Shown here: piece by piece, positions 34,957 to 43,831 of the stretch | Numbering within the stretch: the stretch's first letter is position 1 | Layout: each line of letters begins with the position of its first letter | NCBI GenBank assembly: GCA_028718125.1 | Contig: JAQUMN010000007.1 | Span: 1 to 64,000 of the forward strand | DNA length: 64,000 bases | DNA from: Kiritimatiellia bacterium | GTDB taxonomy: Bacteria > Verrucomicrobiota > Kiritimatiellia > JAAZAB01 | Direction of reading: 5' to 3' | Translations under genes and position numbers: made by a program | The notes under the pieces: generated by a model | Seen by the model: only the letters and a program-made list of their open reading frames with translations | Database searches by the model: none | What the model was told of the DNA's origin: nothing

Positions 34957-36204
34957 GTGATAACAGTCAAAAACAACCGTCCTATCCGCGTAGGGGTTTT
35001 GGGCGTCGGGCGCGGCAAGTCTTTTACCGGCAATGCCGCCAAGGCCGCGGGGTTTGAACTCGTGGCCGTGTGCGACACCTGGGAGGAAAGACTTAAAAAA
35101 TTCGGCGAAGAGAGAAAAGTGGCAATTTACACCGAGTATGCCAAGTTTTTGGAGCATGACATGGATGCGGTGGTGCTGGCGAATTATTTTCACCAGCATG
35201 CCCCATTCGCAATCAAGGCTCTCAAGGCCGGGATGCATGTCATGAGCGAGACCGCCGCCTGCCACACTCTCGGAGAGGGCGTCGAACTCATCCGAGCCGT
35301 GGAAAAGGCCGGGAAAACCTACATGTTTGCGGAAAACTATCCCTACATGCGGCACAACCAGGAGATGCGGCGTCTCTTTAAAGCCGGCGAATTCGGCACA
35401 TTCATGTATGGCGAATGCGAATACGTCCATCCGATGGATGCGGATTCGGCCAATTCCATAAGCCCGGGACTCAATCACTGGCGCAACTGGATTCCGGCCA
35501 CCTATTATTGCACGCACGGCATGGCGCCGGTTATGTTCATCACGGATACATGGCCGGTCAAGGTAAACGGATTTGTCGTGCATACAGCCCCGGATAATCC
35601 CGAAGGCCAACGCCGGCCGTCATTGCACGATGGGGGCGCCATGATGGCCGTGCGCATGGATAACGATGCCGTTGTTAAACTTCTTCAGGGAGGCTTGCGC
35701 GGGCATGACATCTGCACGCGGATTCACGCGGCGAAAGGTTACATGGAAGGCAGAAATGGTCAGGTAACACTGATAAGACAGCAGTGGCACGAAAAAAGAA
35801 AACATCCGGAACGCATGACCTATACGCCGGATTTTCCCGTCATGAACGAGCTGGCCATGAAAACCGGCCATGGCGGCGGCGACTTCTATACGATGTATTA
35901 TTTTGCAGATGCCATCCGCAAAAAAGAACAGCCTTACCTGGATGTTTATCGCGGCGTGGCGATGTCCATAGTGGGCATCCAGGCCTATCGTTCCGCCTTG
36001 GCGGACGGGGAAACGGTTGTGGTGCCGGATTTGCGGAAGGAATCGGCGCGGAAATATCATGCAAAAGACGATTGGTCGCCGGATCCGGCGCGGCGAAGGA
36101 CAGGCCAGCCCTGGTCAAGCGTTGAAGGGAACAAAAAACCTTCGGCATTTGCCTTGAATTATGCGCGTAAAATCTGGAAGAAAACCGGATACACGGGAAA
36201 ATGA
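34957..36204 (+). CDS. Gfo/Idh/MocA-type oxidoreductase lacking the EKP lysine
   Basis: 415 residues from a GTG preceded by GGGAACAGAAG. IRVGVLGVGRGKSFTG is the nucleotide-binding loop, with the same GxGRGxSF variant as the paralogues at 31395 and 43832. AGMHVMSETAA replaces the usual EKP: Glu98 is present but the Lys is Thr. FAENYPYM and PATYYCTHGMAPVMFIT mirror the paralogues' AENYPF and YYCTHSLGP. TGHGGGDFYTMYYFADAI near the end is also shared. These shared changes mark a distinct subfamily with its own active site. Its stop is 1 base before the amidohydrolase ATG. Confidence 0.9.
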   Translation: MITVKNNRPIRVGVLGVGRGKSFTGNAAKAAGFELVAVCDTWEERLKKFGEERKVAIYTEYAKFLEHDMDAVVLANYFHQHAPFAIKALKAGMHVMSETAACHTLGEGVELIRAVEKAGKTYMFAENYPYMRHNQEMRRLFKAGEFGTFMYGECEYVHPMDADSANSISPGLNHWRNWIPATYYCTHGMAPVMFITDTWPVKVNGFVVHTAPDNPEGQRRPSLHDGGAMMAVRMDNDAVVKLLQGGLRGHDICTRIHAAKGYMEGRNGQVTLIRQQWHEKRKHPERMTYTPDFPVMNELAMKTGHGGGDFYTMYYFADAIRKKEQPYLDVYRGVAMSIVGIQAYRSALADGETVVVPDLRKESARKYHAKDDWSPDPARRRTGQPWSSVEGNKKPSAFALNYARKIWKKTGYTGK

Positions 36205-36205
36205 C

Positions 36206-37276
36206 ATGATGAAACCATTATTCGAAGTCAAATCAATTGACCGCAAGTTTTATGAAAAACGCCTGCGCGACTGGCTGCCGGATAAAATCATTGATATCCA
36301 CACCCACATCTGGCTGAAAACCTTCGAGAAAAGGAAGGGACCCGGGATGAAGGCAAGGACTGTTTCCTGGCCTTCCATGGTGGCGGACCAGAATTCCGTG
36401 GAAGACATAGTCGAAACGTATGAATTAATGTTTCCCGGGAAATCGGTAACGCCACTGATTTTCGCGAGCCTGTCGGGTCCAAAGTATTTCGATGCGGCGA
36501 ACGATTATGTCCGGCGCTCCTCACAAAAACACGAGTTCCCGGCCCTGATTTTCTCCGATCCGCGCTGGGACGCTTCCGATCTCGAACGTCGGATTCAAAA
36601 AAACTGTTTTTTGGGTATCAAGAGTTACCTGACCATGTCGCCCGTTTATCTGCCGACCGCCGAAATCAGGATTTTTGATTACTTTCCCCGCCATCAACTG
36701 GAACTCATGAACCGGCATGGCTGGATCGTGATGCTGCATATTCCCCGGGACGGCCGGCTCCGGGATCCCGTGAACCTGGCACAGATGCTGGAGATCGAGG
36801 AACGGTATCCTGATCTTCAACTCATCATCGCGCACGTGGGGCGCGCTTACTGTCCAGAAGATATCGGCAACGCTTTCAAGGTGCTGGCTAAAACCAAAAA
36901 AATGTGTTTCGATATTTCCGCCAATACCAACGCGGTGGCCTTCCAGCGCCTGCTGGAAACTGTCGGCCCGCGGCGGGTTTTGTTCGGCAGCGATATGCCG
37001 ATTTTGCGCATGCGAACCCGTCGGATTTGCGAGAACGGAGTTTACATCAACCTGGTTCCCAAAGGTCTTTACGGCGATGTTTCCGGCGATAGCCACATGC
37101 GCGAGGTGGAAGGGAGCGCGGCGGAAAAACTTACGTTTTTCATGTATGAGGAACTGGCCGCTTTCCAGCGTGCAGCCCGCGCAGTTGGGTTGGCGCGTGC
37201 CGATATAAAGGATGTGTTTTTCAATAATGCGGATCGGATAATACGCAACGCACGGCAGGGCCGAAAAAATAAATAG
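36206..37276 (+). CDS. Amidohydrolase family 2 protein
   Basis: 356 residues. Two ATGs in a row start at 36206, one base after the previous stop; a longer frame reaching back to 36161 would overlap that gene and is not favoured. IIDIHTHIWLKTF gives the HxH metal site. VMLHIPRDG (barrel His), LIIAHVGRAY (second His) and VLFGSDMPILRM (metal-binding Asp) complete the set, so unlike the protein at 4996 this one should be active. Likely a lactonase or decarboxylase acting after the adjacent oxidoreductases; the substrate is not known. Confidence 0.88.
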   Translation: MMKPLFEVKSIDRKFYEKRLRDWLPDKIIDIHTHIWLKTFEKRKGPGMKARTVSWPSMVADQNSVEDIVETYELMFPGKSVTPLIFASLSGPKYFDAANDYVRRSSQKHEFPALIFSDPRWDASDLERRIQKNCFLGIKSYLTMSPVYLPTAEIRIFDYFPRHQLELMNRHGWIVMLHIPRDGRLRDPVNLAQMLEIEERYPDLQLIIAHVGRAYCPEDIGNAFKVLAKTKKMCFDISANTNAVAFQRLLETVGPRRVLFGSDMPILRMRTRRICENGVYINLVPKGLYGDVSGDSHMREVEGSAAEKLTFFMYEELAAFQRAARAVGLARADIKDVFFNNADRIIRNARQGRKNK

Positions 37277-37325
37277 CCCGAATAAATTGCGATGCTATAA
37301 ACAACCGAAAGGATGGGAGGTGGTC

Positions 37326-38585
37326 ATGGGAATTAGCATTGGATTGGTTGGGTTGGGCGATTTCGGCCGCGCTTTTGCGCCCTTGTTCAAAAGTCACCCG
37401 CTGGTAAGCCGGATCGCCTTGTGCGACCGCGAACCGGAACGGATCAAAAGGTTTGCTGATGATCCGTTTTTCAAGGACAAGTTCAATCCGCGGGACACAT
37501 TCGACTCGCTGGACGCCATCTGCCGGAGCGACCTGGACGCCCTGGTGATCATTACCCAGCCCTGGCTGCATGCCCCGCAGTGCGTGCAAGCCATGGAAGC
37601 CGGCAAGCATGTTTACAGCGCTGTGCCGATCATCAGCATCCCGGATGATGCCGAGACGCTCGACTGGTGCGACAAGCTGGTCCAGACCGTGAAGCGCACC
37701 GGCAAGCACTACATGCTGGGCGAAACCACGTACTACCGTCCGCAAGCTATGTTCTGCCGCCGTAAGGCGCTTGGTGGCGCATTCGGCGATTTTGTATACG
37801 CGGAAGGCGAATACTTCCATGACGTGGATAGTTCGTGCAACCTGCGAAAGGTCAGCGCCTCCCGCCTGGCCAGCAAGCCCGGACAGGAGTGGAAGCTCCT
37901 TTCGAAGGAGCGTTACGGCGGGCGCGGTCTAAAGAGCGGTCCCATGCATTACCCGACCCACTCGTGCAGTGGTCCGGTTTGCGTCATGGGCGCGCACGCC
38001 GTCCGGGTGACCGGCTACGGGTATGACAACCGAGAGGGCGACCCCTTCGGCGCCGGGGGCTTCAGCAACGAGGTCGCCCTTTTCAAGATGAGCAACGGCG
38101 CCACCGTCCGTATCTGCGAAATGCGCGAGACCCCCGGCTGTCCCGGCATGGACGGCGAGACATTCCGCATCTTCGGCACGCACGGCAGCTTTTCCGAGAA
38201 CAACTGGTATGGAATCACACGGCCGGACTTCGCGCACCTGGATCTCGCCAAGTTGCCCAAACCGGTCCAACAGAAACTTTCGGCCAAGGAAATGTTCGAT
38301 TCGCTTCCTGCGGATGTTGAACTGGCCTTCAAGCGCACCATGCATCGCGACAAGAGCGAGGCCGAACTGCTGAGCGTCGACTTCCAGCCGGGCGGTCACG
38401 GCGGCTCGCATCCTTACCTGGTTCACGAATTCGTCGACGCGATTGCGCACAATCGTCAGCCGGCAATCAATATATGGGAAGCCGCGCGTTACATGGTCAT
38501 GGGCGTCATGGCGCACAAGTCCGCCTTGCAGGACGGCAAAACTCTCGATGTACCCGATTGGGGCGATGCGCCGAAATTAAATTAA
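37326..38585 (+). CDS. Gfo/Idh/MocA-type oxidoreductase with diverged active site
   Basis: 419 residues from the ATG at 37326, preceded by GGGAGGTGG. ISIGLVGLGDFGRAFAPLF is the Rossmann loop and IALCDREPERI the adenosine-binding strand. The catalytic segment reads GKHVYSAVPI, with no EKP. MHYPTHSCSGPVCVMGAHAV shares the T-H-S-x-G-P histidine motif of three other proteins in this island. FQPGGHGGSHPYLVHEFVDAI is the closing helix. It probably acts on a sugar-like hydroxyl group; NAD(P) use is inferred from the fold only. Confidence 0.9.
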   Translation: MGISIGLVGLGDFGRAFAPLFKSHPLVSRIALCDREPERIKRFADDPFFKDKFNPRDTFDSLDAICRSDLDALVIITQPWLHAPQCVQAMEAGKHVYSAVPIISIPDDAETLDWCDKLVQTVKRTGKHYMLGETTYYRPQAMFCRRKALGGAFGDFVYAEGEYFHDVDSSCNLRKVSASRLASKPGQEWKLLSKERYGGRGLKSGPMHYPTHSCSGPVCVMGAHAVRVTGYGYDNREGDPFGAGGFSNEVALFKMSNGATVRICEMRETPGCPGMDGETFRIFGTHGSFSENNWYGITRPDFAHLDLAKLPKPVQQKLSAKEMFDSLPADVELAFKRTMHRDKSEAELLSVDFQPGGHGGSHPYLVHEFVDAIAHNRQPAINIWEAARYMVMGVMAHKSALQDGKTLDVPDWGDAPKLN

Positions 38586-38592
38586 AGGATGA

Positions 38593-40005
38593 ATGCTTAA
38601 GGAAATATTACGCATGACAACATCGAAAATTGGTCTGTTGCCGTTATATATCGAGCTTTATGACCTGGTCGCATCTGACTCCCGCGCGGGCATACAGGCT
38701 TTTTATGACACGGTTGCGGATGGCTTGCGCCGGCAGGGGCTGGAAGTGATCGCTGCGCCGGTCTGCCGCCTGTCCCCGGAATTCAGAGCGGCGATTGCGG
38801 CGTTTGAAAAAGCCGGCGTGGATGCCTTAGTTACGCTGCACCTGGCTTATTCACCATCGCTCGAGTCCAGCGCTGCGCTGGCGGCCACCCGCCTGCCGTT
38901 GATTGTGCTGGATACTACCCCGGATTATGAGTTCGGACCCCGGCAGGCGCCGGGGCGCATCATGTTTAACCATGGCATCCACGGGGTGCAGGATATGTGC
39001 AATCTGCTCCTGCGCAACGGCAAACATTTTATCATTGAAGCGGGACACTGGCACAAATCCGATGTGCTCAAACGCGTGGCGCGGCGTGTTGTCAGCGCCC
39101 GTGCGGCCTCAGCCATGGGATGCGCTCGGGTCGGGCGCATTGGCGAACCGTTCCAGGGCATGGGTGATTTCGCCGTGCCCGCCGCTGTGCTCAAAAAAAC
39201 GTTGGGCGTGACAACCATTGCCGAAAGCGGCGGTACCATTAAACAATTAATGGCGGGCATCCGTCCGGCCGCAATCCAGGCCGAAATGAAAGCCGACCGT
39301 AAACGTTTTGCCGCAGCTAAGCTCAATACGGAAGCGCACCGGCGTTCCGTGCACATAGGACTGGCCGTGCGGCGCTGGATGGCGATTGAACGGCTTACGG
39401 CCTTTACGGTAAACTTCCTGGCGGTCAACCGCAAGGCGGGTATTCCGATTGTCCCGTTCCTGGAGGCCGCTAAGGCCATGGCACGCGGCTCCGGCTACGC
39501 CGGCGAGGGCGATGTGCTGACGGCAGCCCTGACCGGCGCCTTGATGGCTGCTTATCCGGAAACGACCTTTACCGAAATGTTTTGCCCGGACTGGAAAGGC
39601 AACACGGTCTTTCTAAGCCACATGGGCGAAGTCAATGTCAACCTTCTGGCTGGCCGGGCGCGACTTGAAGAAATGGATTATAAGTTTTCGGACGCCGGTA
39701 ACCCCGTCAGGGCCGTAGGTTGTCTGCGCGACGGGGGAGCGGTTTTCGTGAACCTGGCGCCGTTGGCGGAAAGCCGGTTCCGGTTGATCATCGCGCCCGT
39801 CACAATGCAAACTGCGCGCGGCCGGGACCGTATGAAGGATACGATTCACGGCTGGTTCCGTCCGTCAATGCCGGTAGCCGATTTCCTCGCCGATTACAGC
39901 AGGGCAGGGGGCACTCACCATGCCGCCCTGGTTTATGGTCATGTGGCGCCGGAGATCGCCGGGCTGGGAGCTTTTATGGGCTGGGAGACAGTGGTGATGG
40001 CGTAA
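38593..40005 (+). CDS. L-arabinose isomerase-family protein (AraA-like)
   Basis: 470 residues; a start at the ATG at 38614 is also possible. The four metal-binding or catalytic residues of AraA appear in order at nearly the E. coli positions: Glu305 in GYAGEGDVLTAAL, Glu328 in FTEMF, His343 in FLSHMGEVN and the His pair of GGTHH (442-443). The N-terminal KIGLLPLYIELYD is also family-like. Overall sequence is divergent from true AraA, so the sugar may not be arabinose. It would convert an aldose to a ketose for the kinases downstream. The next gene encodes a second, more distant isomerase-like protein. Confidence 0.85.
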   Translation: MLKEILRMTTSKIGLLPLYIELYDLVASDSRAGIQAFYDTVADGLRRQGLEVIAAPVCRLSPEFRAAIAAFEKAGVDALVTLHLAYSPSLESSAALAATRLPLIVLDTTPDYEFGPRQAPGRIMFNHGIHGVQDMCNLLLRNGKHFIIEAGHWHKSDVLKRVARRVVSARAASAMGCARVGRIGEPFQGMGDFAVPAAVLKKTLGVTTIAESGGTIKQLMAGIRPAAIQAEMKADRKRFAAAKLNTEAHRRSVHIGLAVRRWMAIERLTAFTVNFLAVNRKAGIPIVPFLEAAKAMARGSGYAGEGDVLTAALTGALMAAYPETTFTEMFCPDWKGNTVFLSHMGEVNVNLLAGRARLEEMDYKFSDAGNPVRAVGCLRDGGAVFVNLAPLAESRFRLIIAPVTMQTARGRDRMKDTIHGWFRPSMPVADFLADYSRAGGTHHAALVYGHVAPEIAGLGAFMGWETVVMA

Positions 40006-40042
40006 GGCAACATAAATGACATGCATAATCTTAAAATCCTTT

Positions 40043-40050
40043 GAAGGAGG
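40043..40050 (+). promoter_or_regulatory. Strong Shine-Dalgarno GAAGGAGG
   Basis: GAAGGAGG lies 8 bases before the paired ATGs at 40059 and 40062 and fixes the start of the second isomerase-like gene. Confidence 0.7.
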
Positions 40051-40058
40051 TCACTAAA

Positions 40059-41432
40059 ATGATGTTGACTCGATTACTGCCAAGAATACGCGCGGGATTC
40101 GTGGGATTCGGCGAAGTCAATACGCCGAGGGAAATTATAGAACGCAAGTGCCGGGAAGCGCGCAAACAGCTTGTTAATGAGGGCATGGAATTGATCTGGA
40201 CCGATCCGGTCAGCGACGATTCCGAAGGCCTGGATGTCGCGCGCGCCCGGAAGGAATTGGCCAAGGCCGATTTTGATCTGCTGGTTGTTTGCCTGGCCGG
40301 CTGGATCCCGTCGCATGCGGTCATGGGCGTGATTGACCATTTCAAGCACAAACCCATGGTGTTGTGGGGGTTGACCGGGTGGAAGGAAGGAGGGCGGTTT
40401 GTTACCACCGCCGACCAGGCCGGCACCACGGCCCTGCGTAAAACCATGCAGGACATGGGCTTCCGGTTCAAATACGTCGTCAATTATCTCGGTACGCCTC
40501 CGGATATGCATCCGATCGTCAGCTTCGCCCGGGCCGCACAAGCGGCTTCGCGATTGCGGGATGCCCGAATCGGCATGATGGGGTACCGGGACATGAATCT
40601 GTATGCGACGCTCCATGATGGCGTGTCGCTGCGGTCGAAAATCGGGCCGGAAGTGGAAATATTTGAGATGTTGGAGATGACCCAGTTAATGAAAAAACTG
40701 GCGCCGAAGCGTGTTGATGATCTGGTAAAATGTGTAAAAAAACGCTGGACCTTCAAGAAACCGGCCGGCGAAGAGACCCTGCGGAAGGCGGCGGCGCTGT
40801 ATCTGGCGGTCAGCGCAAAAGTCAAAGAACGCCGCTACGATGCCGTTTCCCTGAGCGACGTCGATGGGGTAAAGAAGCTGCTGCAATTCCCGCCGGCGCC
40901 CGTATTCATGCTGCTGGGCGAGGAGGACGGCTTGTGCACGATTCCCGAAAACGACACGATGGGCGCCGTAACGCAGGTGATGACGCGCTATGTCACCGGC
41001 CAGATTGCCGCCTACCTGGAGTTCTATGAATTCATGCCGAACGGCATGCTCATGGGGGTTCCGGATTATGTGCCCTCGGAAATCGCGGACGGACCGGTGA
41101 CCGTTCTGCCGACGGCTTTCGGGAAGTTGAACGAAGGGCTGTTGAATATATCCAGGATTAAAACCGGCAAAGTCACGCTTGGCCGGCTGGCCTACGCCGG
41201 CGGGGATTACAGCCTGCATCTGGTTACAGGCACGGCGCGCAAACCGCGGCGATGGGAGGAAGCCGGCTGGACGCCGCCCGCCCCGCAACTGCCGAGTTTG
41301 GAGATTGTGCTGGATGGGCCGGTGGATACGTTTATCCAGCAGGTGGCCGGGCAGCATTACATTCTTTCCTATGGAGACAACACGGAGGTATTGCAAGACC
41401 TTTGCCGGCTATTGGGGGTCGCGGTAATATAG
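40059..41432 (+). CDS. L-fucose/L-arabinose isomerase-fold protein
   Basis: 457 residues. The C-terminal half follows the FucI/AraA pattern: IPENDTMGAVTQVMTRYVTG (metal-binding Glu in a PEND segment), then AAYLEFYEF where FucI has its metal Asp, and a final GQHYILSYGDNTEV carrying the C-terminal His. The N-terminal half (GFVGFGEVNTPREI, DFDLLVVCLAGWIPSHAVM) is the Rossmann-like FucI N1 domain. It differs enough from FucI that the substrate is open. Adjacent to the AraA-like gene with a 53-base gap, it may be a partner subunit or handle a second aldose. Confidence 0.78.
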   Translation: MMLTRLLPRIRAGFVGFGEVNTPREIIERKCREARKQLVNEGMELIWTDPVSDDSEGLDVARARKELAKADFDLLVVCLAGWIPSHAVMGVIDHFKHKPMVLWGLTGWKEGGRFVTTADQAGTTALRKTMQDMGFRFKYVVNYLGTPPDMHPIVSFARAAQAASRLRDARIGMMGYRDMNLYATLHDGVSLRSKIGPEVEIFEMLEMTQLMKKLAPKRVDDLVKCVKKRWTFKKPAGEETLRKAAALYLAVSAKVKERRYDAVSLSDVDGVKKLLQFPPAPVFMLLGEEDGLCTIPENDTMGAVTQVMTRYVTGQIAAYLEFYEFMPNGMLMGVPDYVPSEIADGPVTVLPTAFGKLNEGLLNISRIKTGKVTLGRLAYAGGDYSLHLVTGTARKPRRWEEAGWTPPAPQLPSLEIVLDGPVDTFIQQVAGQHYILSYGDNTEVLQDLCRLLGVAVI

Positions 41433-41451
41433 TACGATGCCGAGCTAACTG

Positions 41452-42600
41452 ATGCATCCAAATCGTAAATATTCATATGACGCCGCAGTGACCGGCTATA
41501 TCGGCGTGGACCTGACGCCGGGATTCCCGACTGCGCATGGCAATGTCGCGCTCAAGGACATCTTCAGACCCGGCAAGCTTATTGAGGTTGAAGGATTAAA
41601 CCTCGCGCTGGGCGGAGTCGTCGCCAATACCGGATTGGCCATGCGAAAATTCGGGCGGCGCGTTGCGCTCATGGGGCTGGTAGGCAACGATATGCTCGGT
41701 GACTTTGTCGCCGGCCAATTAAAGGCGCAGGGAATGGCATCCGGCATCCGGCGAACCAATAAGGCCGGAACGGCTTATGGCATCGTTATGGCCCCGCCCG
41801 GCACTGACCGGATATTCCTGGAAGATCCGGGATGCAATCGTATTTTCACCGCGGCGGACATCAATTATGCCACGGTCGGCAAGAGCCGTCTGTTCCATTT
41901 CGGCTATCCCACGCTGATGAAAAGTCTTTTTGTGAACGGCGGCGCCGAACTGCGCAGGCTTTTGTCAGGTGTCCGCAAACTGGGGGTGGCCACGTCTCTG
42001 GATATGACCTTACCGGATTCGGGCAGCCTGGCGGGGCATGCCGATTGGCAGACTATCCTGGCCAAGGTTTTACCGCTGGTTGATGTCTTTGTGCCGAGTA
42101 TCGAGGAGCTTCTCTTTATGCTGGAGCCAAAGCACTACGCACGCATCCTCTCGGAGGCGGACGGAGGGGATATCATCGATGCGGTTGCGCCGGACATGGT
42201 GGCACGCATGGGGAACCGGATACTGGCCATGGGAGTGAAGGTCCTGATGATCAAGGCCGGGCATCGCGGCGCGTATCTGCGTACTGGAAATATCGGGAAA
42301 CTGAATTCTGCAACGCCCCTCAATCTGCCTGCTGAAAACTGGACCGGACGTGACCTCTGGATTCCGGCTTTCCCGGCTGATCCGCGGCGGGTACGGAACG
42401 CCTGCGGTGCGGGTGACTGCGCCGTGGCCGGTTTTCTCACGGCCATGCTGGAAGGCGCGGACATCGCAAAAGCCGGACGGTATGCCATGTTGGCCGGTCG
42501 GGATAATCTTTACGGTGTTGACTCGCTTGGCGGGCTGTCAGACTGGAAGTGCATGACGAAAATTATCGAGATTCAACGAAAAAAACCTAAATATGCATAA
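41452..42600 (+). CDS. PfkB (ribokinase) family carbohydrate kinase
   Basis: 382 residues. The N-terminal sugar-binding motif is LALGGVVANTGLAMRKFGRR. The C-terminal ATP/anion-hole motif RNACGAGDCAVAGFLTAM carries the catalytic Asp. VFVPSIEELLFML and KVLMIKAGHRGAYLRTG fit the PfkB order. An insert at about 215-250 makes it longer than ribokinase. It would phosphorylate the sugar delivered by the isomerases, or a keto-deoxy acid. It lies 19 bases after the second isomerase-like gene. Confidence 0.9.
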   Translation: MHPNRKYSYDAAVTGYIGVDLTPGFPTAHGNVALKDIFRPGKLIEVEGLNLALGGVVANTGLAMRKFGRRVALMGLVGNDMLGDFVAGQLKAQGMASGIRRTNKAGTAYGIVMAPPGTDRIFLEDPGCNRIFTAADINYATVGKSRLFHFGYPTLMKSLFVNGGAELRRLLSGVRKLGVATSLDMTLPDSGSLAGHADWQTILAKVLPLVDVFVPSIEELLFMLEPKHYARILSEADGGDIIDAVAPDMVARMGNRILAMGVKVLMIKAGHRGAYLRTGNIGKLNSATPLNLPAENWTGRDLWIPAFPADPRRVRNACGAGDCAVAGFLTAMLEGADIAKAGRYAMLAGRDNLYGVDSLGGLSDWKCMTKIIEIQRKKPKYA

Positions 42601-42618
42601 AGAAAAGCAATACTAGCC

Positions 42619-43758
42619 ATGAACGATAAGGAACGATTCCTGTCGATTGCGCATTTCGAAAAACCCGATTATGTGCCCATCTTCGGATTCGGGGGCGCTC
42701 CCGGCATGGCGCATGGCTGTCAGCAACAAACCTACGACCGGCTTATTGCCACCGGCATGCCGCGGCACGTTGTGTGCCACGATCAGGAGAGTTGGAACCG
42801 ATACTGGGGAACGACAGGAGCAATCGGTCCCGGTTTTTCATTGGGTTCGGGCGCCCAGGGCTTTCACACCACCACCCGCCGGGAGGGTGAATTCGAAATC
42901 ATCGAGTCGGAAAACGGCGCGATCACCCGGCAGGTGATAGATAATACCAACACTTACAGCATGCCCGAGTTCATCCGGTTCCCGGTGCGCGACCGCGCCT
43001 CGTGGGAGTTCTACAAGGAGCGCACGCAGCCCAAAGTGTGCATGACACGTGACGAAATGAACGAGCACGCAAAGAAAGTCGACCTCCGCACCAAGCCCCT
43101 TGGCGTCGAGGCCGGGAGCACTTACGGCACCTTGCGGGGATTGATGGGGCCGGAGGGCGCCAGCCTGGCTTTTTATGACGACCCCGAACTGGTCCGCGAC
43201 ATCGCCGACCACATTCTCCGGGGAATTCGGGAACGCGCGTTTCCACTCATTGAACGGCTCAAACCCGAGGTGGTCCTGATGGGCGAAGATCTTTGCTACA
43301 ACCACGGCATGCTGGTTTCGCCGGCCCAGTTCGACGAGTTTTATGGCCGGCACTACCGCGAGGTGTGCGCTTGCGCGCGAGCGAACGGTGCAGCCCTGGT
43401 TGCCATCGACACGGACGGCAATGCCATGGAGTTTGTGCCCCTGGTGCGGCGGTATGGCGTAAATGCGATGTATCCTTTCGAGGTCAAGGCCGGCAACGAC
43501 CTATTTGCCCTGCGCAAGGCTTATCCAGAGTTTATCCTTTTCGGGTGGCTGGAGAAGGAAGTGGTCAACGAAGGCAACGAGGACATGATCAAGAGCGAGA
43601 TCATGTCGAAAGTGCCGCGGTTGCTCAAGCAAGGCGGTTATTTCCCGAATGGCGACCACGGCATCCAGCCGCTGGTTACATTTCCCAATCTTTGCAAGTT
43701 CATGACGCTTCTCCACGAGGTCTGCCATAACCCCGAAGGCGAATTCCCCCGATGCTGA
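42619..43758 (+). CDS. UroD superfamily protein
   Basis: 379 residues. MNDKERFLSIAHFEKPDYVP is the family's first helix. VLMGEDLCYNHGMLVSPAQF and LVAIDTDGNAMEFVPLVRRY are the central elements; the latter has Asp-Thr in place of the His-Cys or His-Ser found in the proteins at 33606 and 17851, so the metal site differs. HGIQPLVTFPNLCKFMTLL closes the barrel. No corrinoid-binding protein lies nearby. A role in removing a methyl or carboxyl group from a sugar derivative is only a suggestion. Confidence 0.84.
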   Translation: MNDKERFLSIAHFEKPDYVPIFGFGGAPGMAHGCQQQTYDRLIATGMPRHVVCHDQESWNRYWGTTGAIGPGFSLGSGAQGFHTTTRREGEFEIIESENGAITRQVIDNTNTYSMPEFIRFPVRDRASWEFYKERTQPKVCMTRDEMNEHAKKVDLRTKPLGVEAGSTYGTLRGLMGPEGASLAFYDDPELVRDIADHILRGIRERAFPLIERLKPEVVLMGEDLCYNHGMLVSPAQFDEFYGRHYREVCACARANGAALVAIDTDGNAMEFVPLVRRYGVNAMYPFEVKAGNDLFALRKAYPEFILFGWLEKEVVNEGNEDMIKSEIMSKVPRLLKQGGYFPNGDHGIQPLVTFPNLCKFMTLLHEVCHNPEGEFPRC

Positions 43759-43831
43759 AATCCCAATGACGCTTAAGTCAAATCTAACCATCATGTTTGT
43801 TAAATTATCAAAACACAAAAAAAGCCTTGAT

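Noticed and set aside
36161-36205. Longer N-terminus for the amidohydrolase
   Set aside because: It would overlap the oxidoreductase gene by 44 bases and gives a charged tail not seen in the family; the double ATG at 36206 is better placed.
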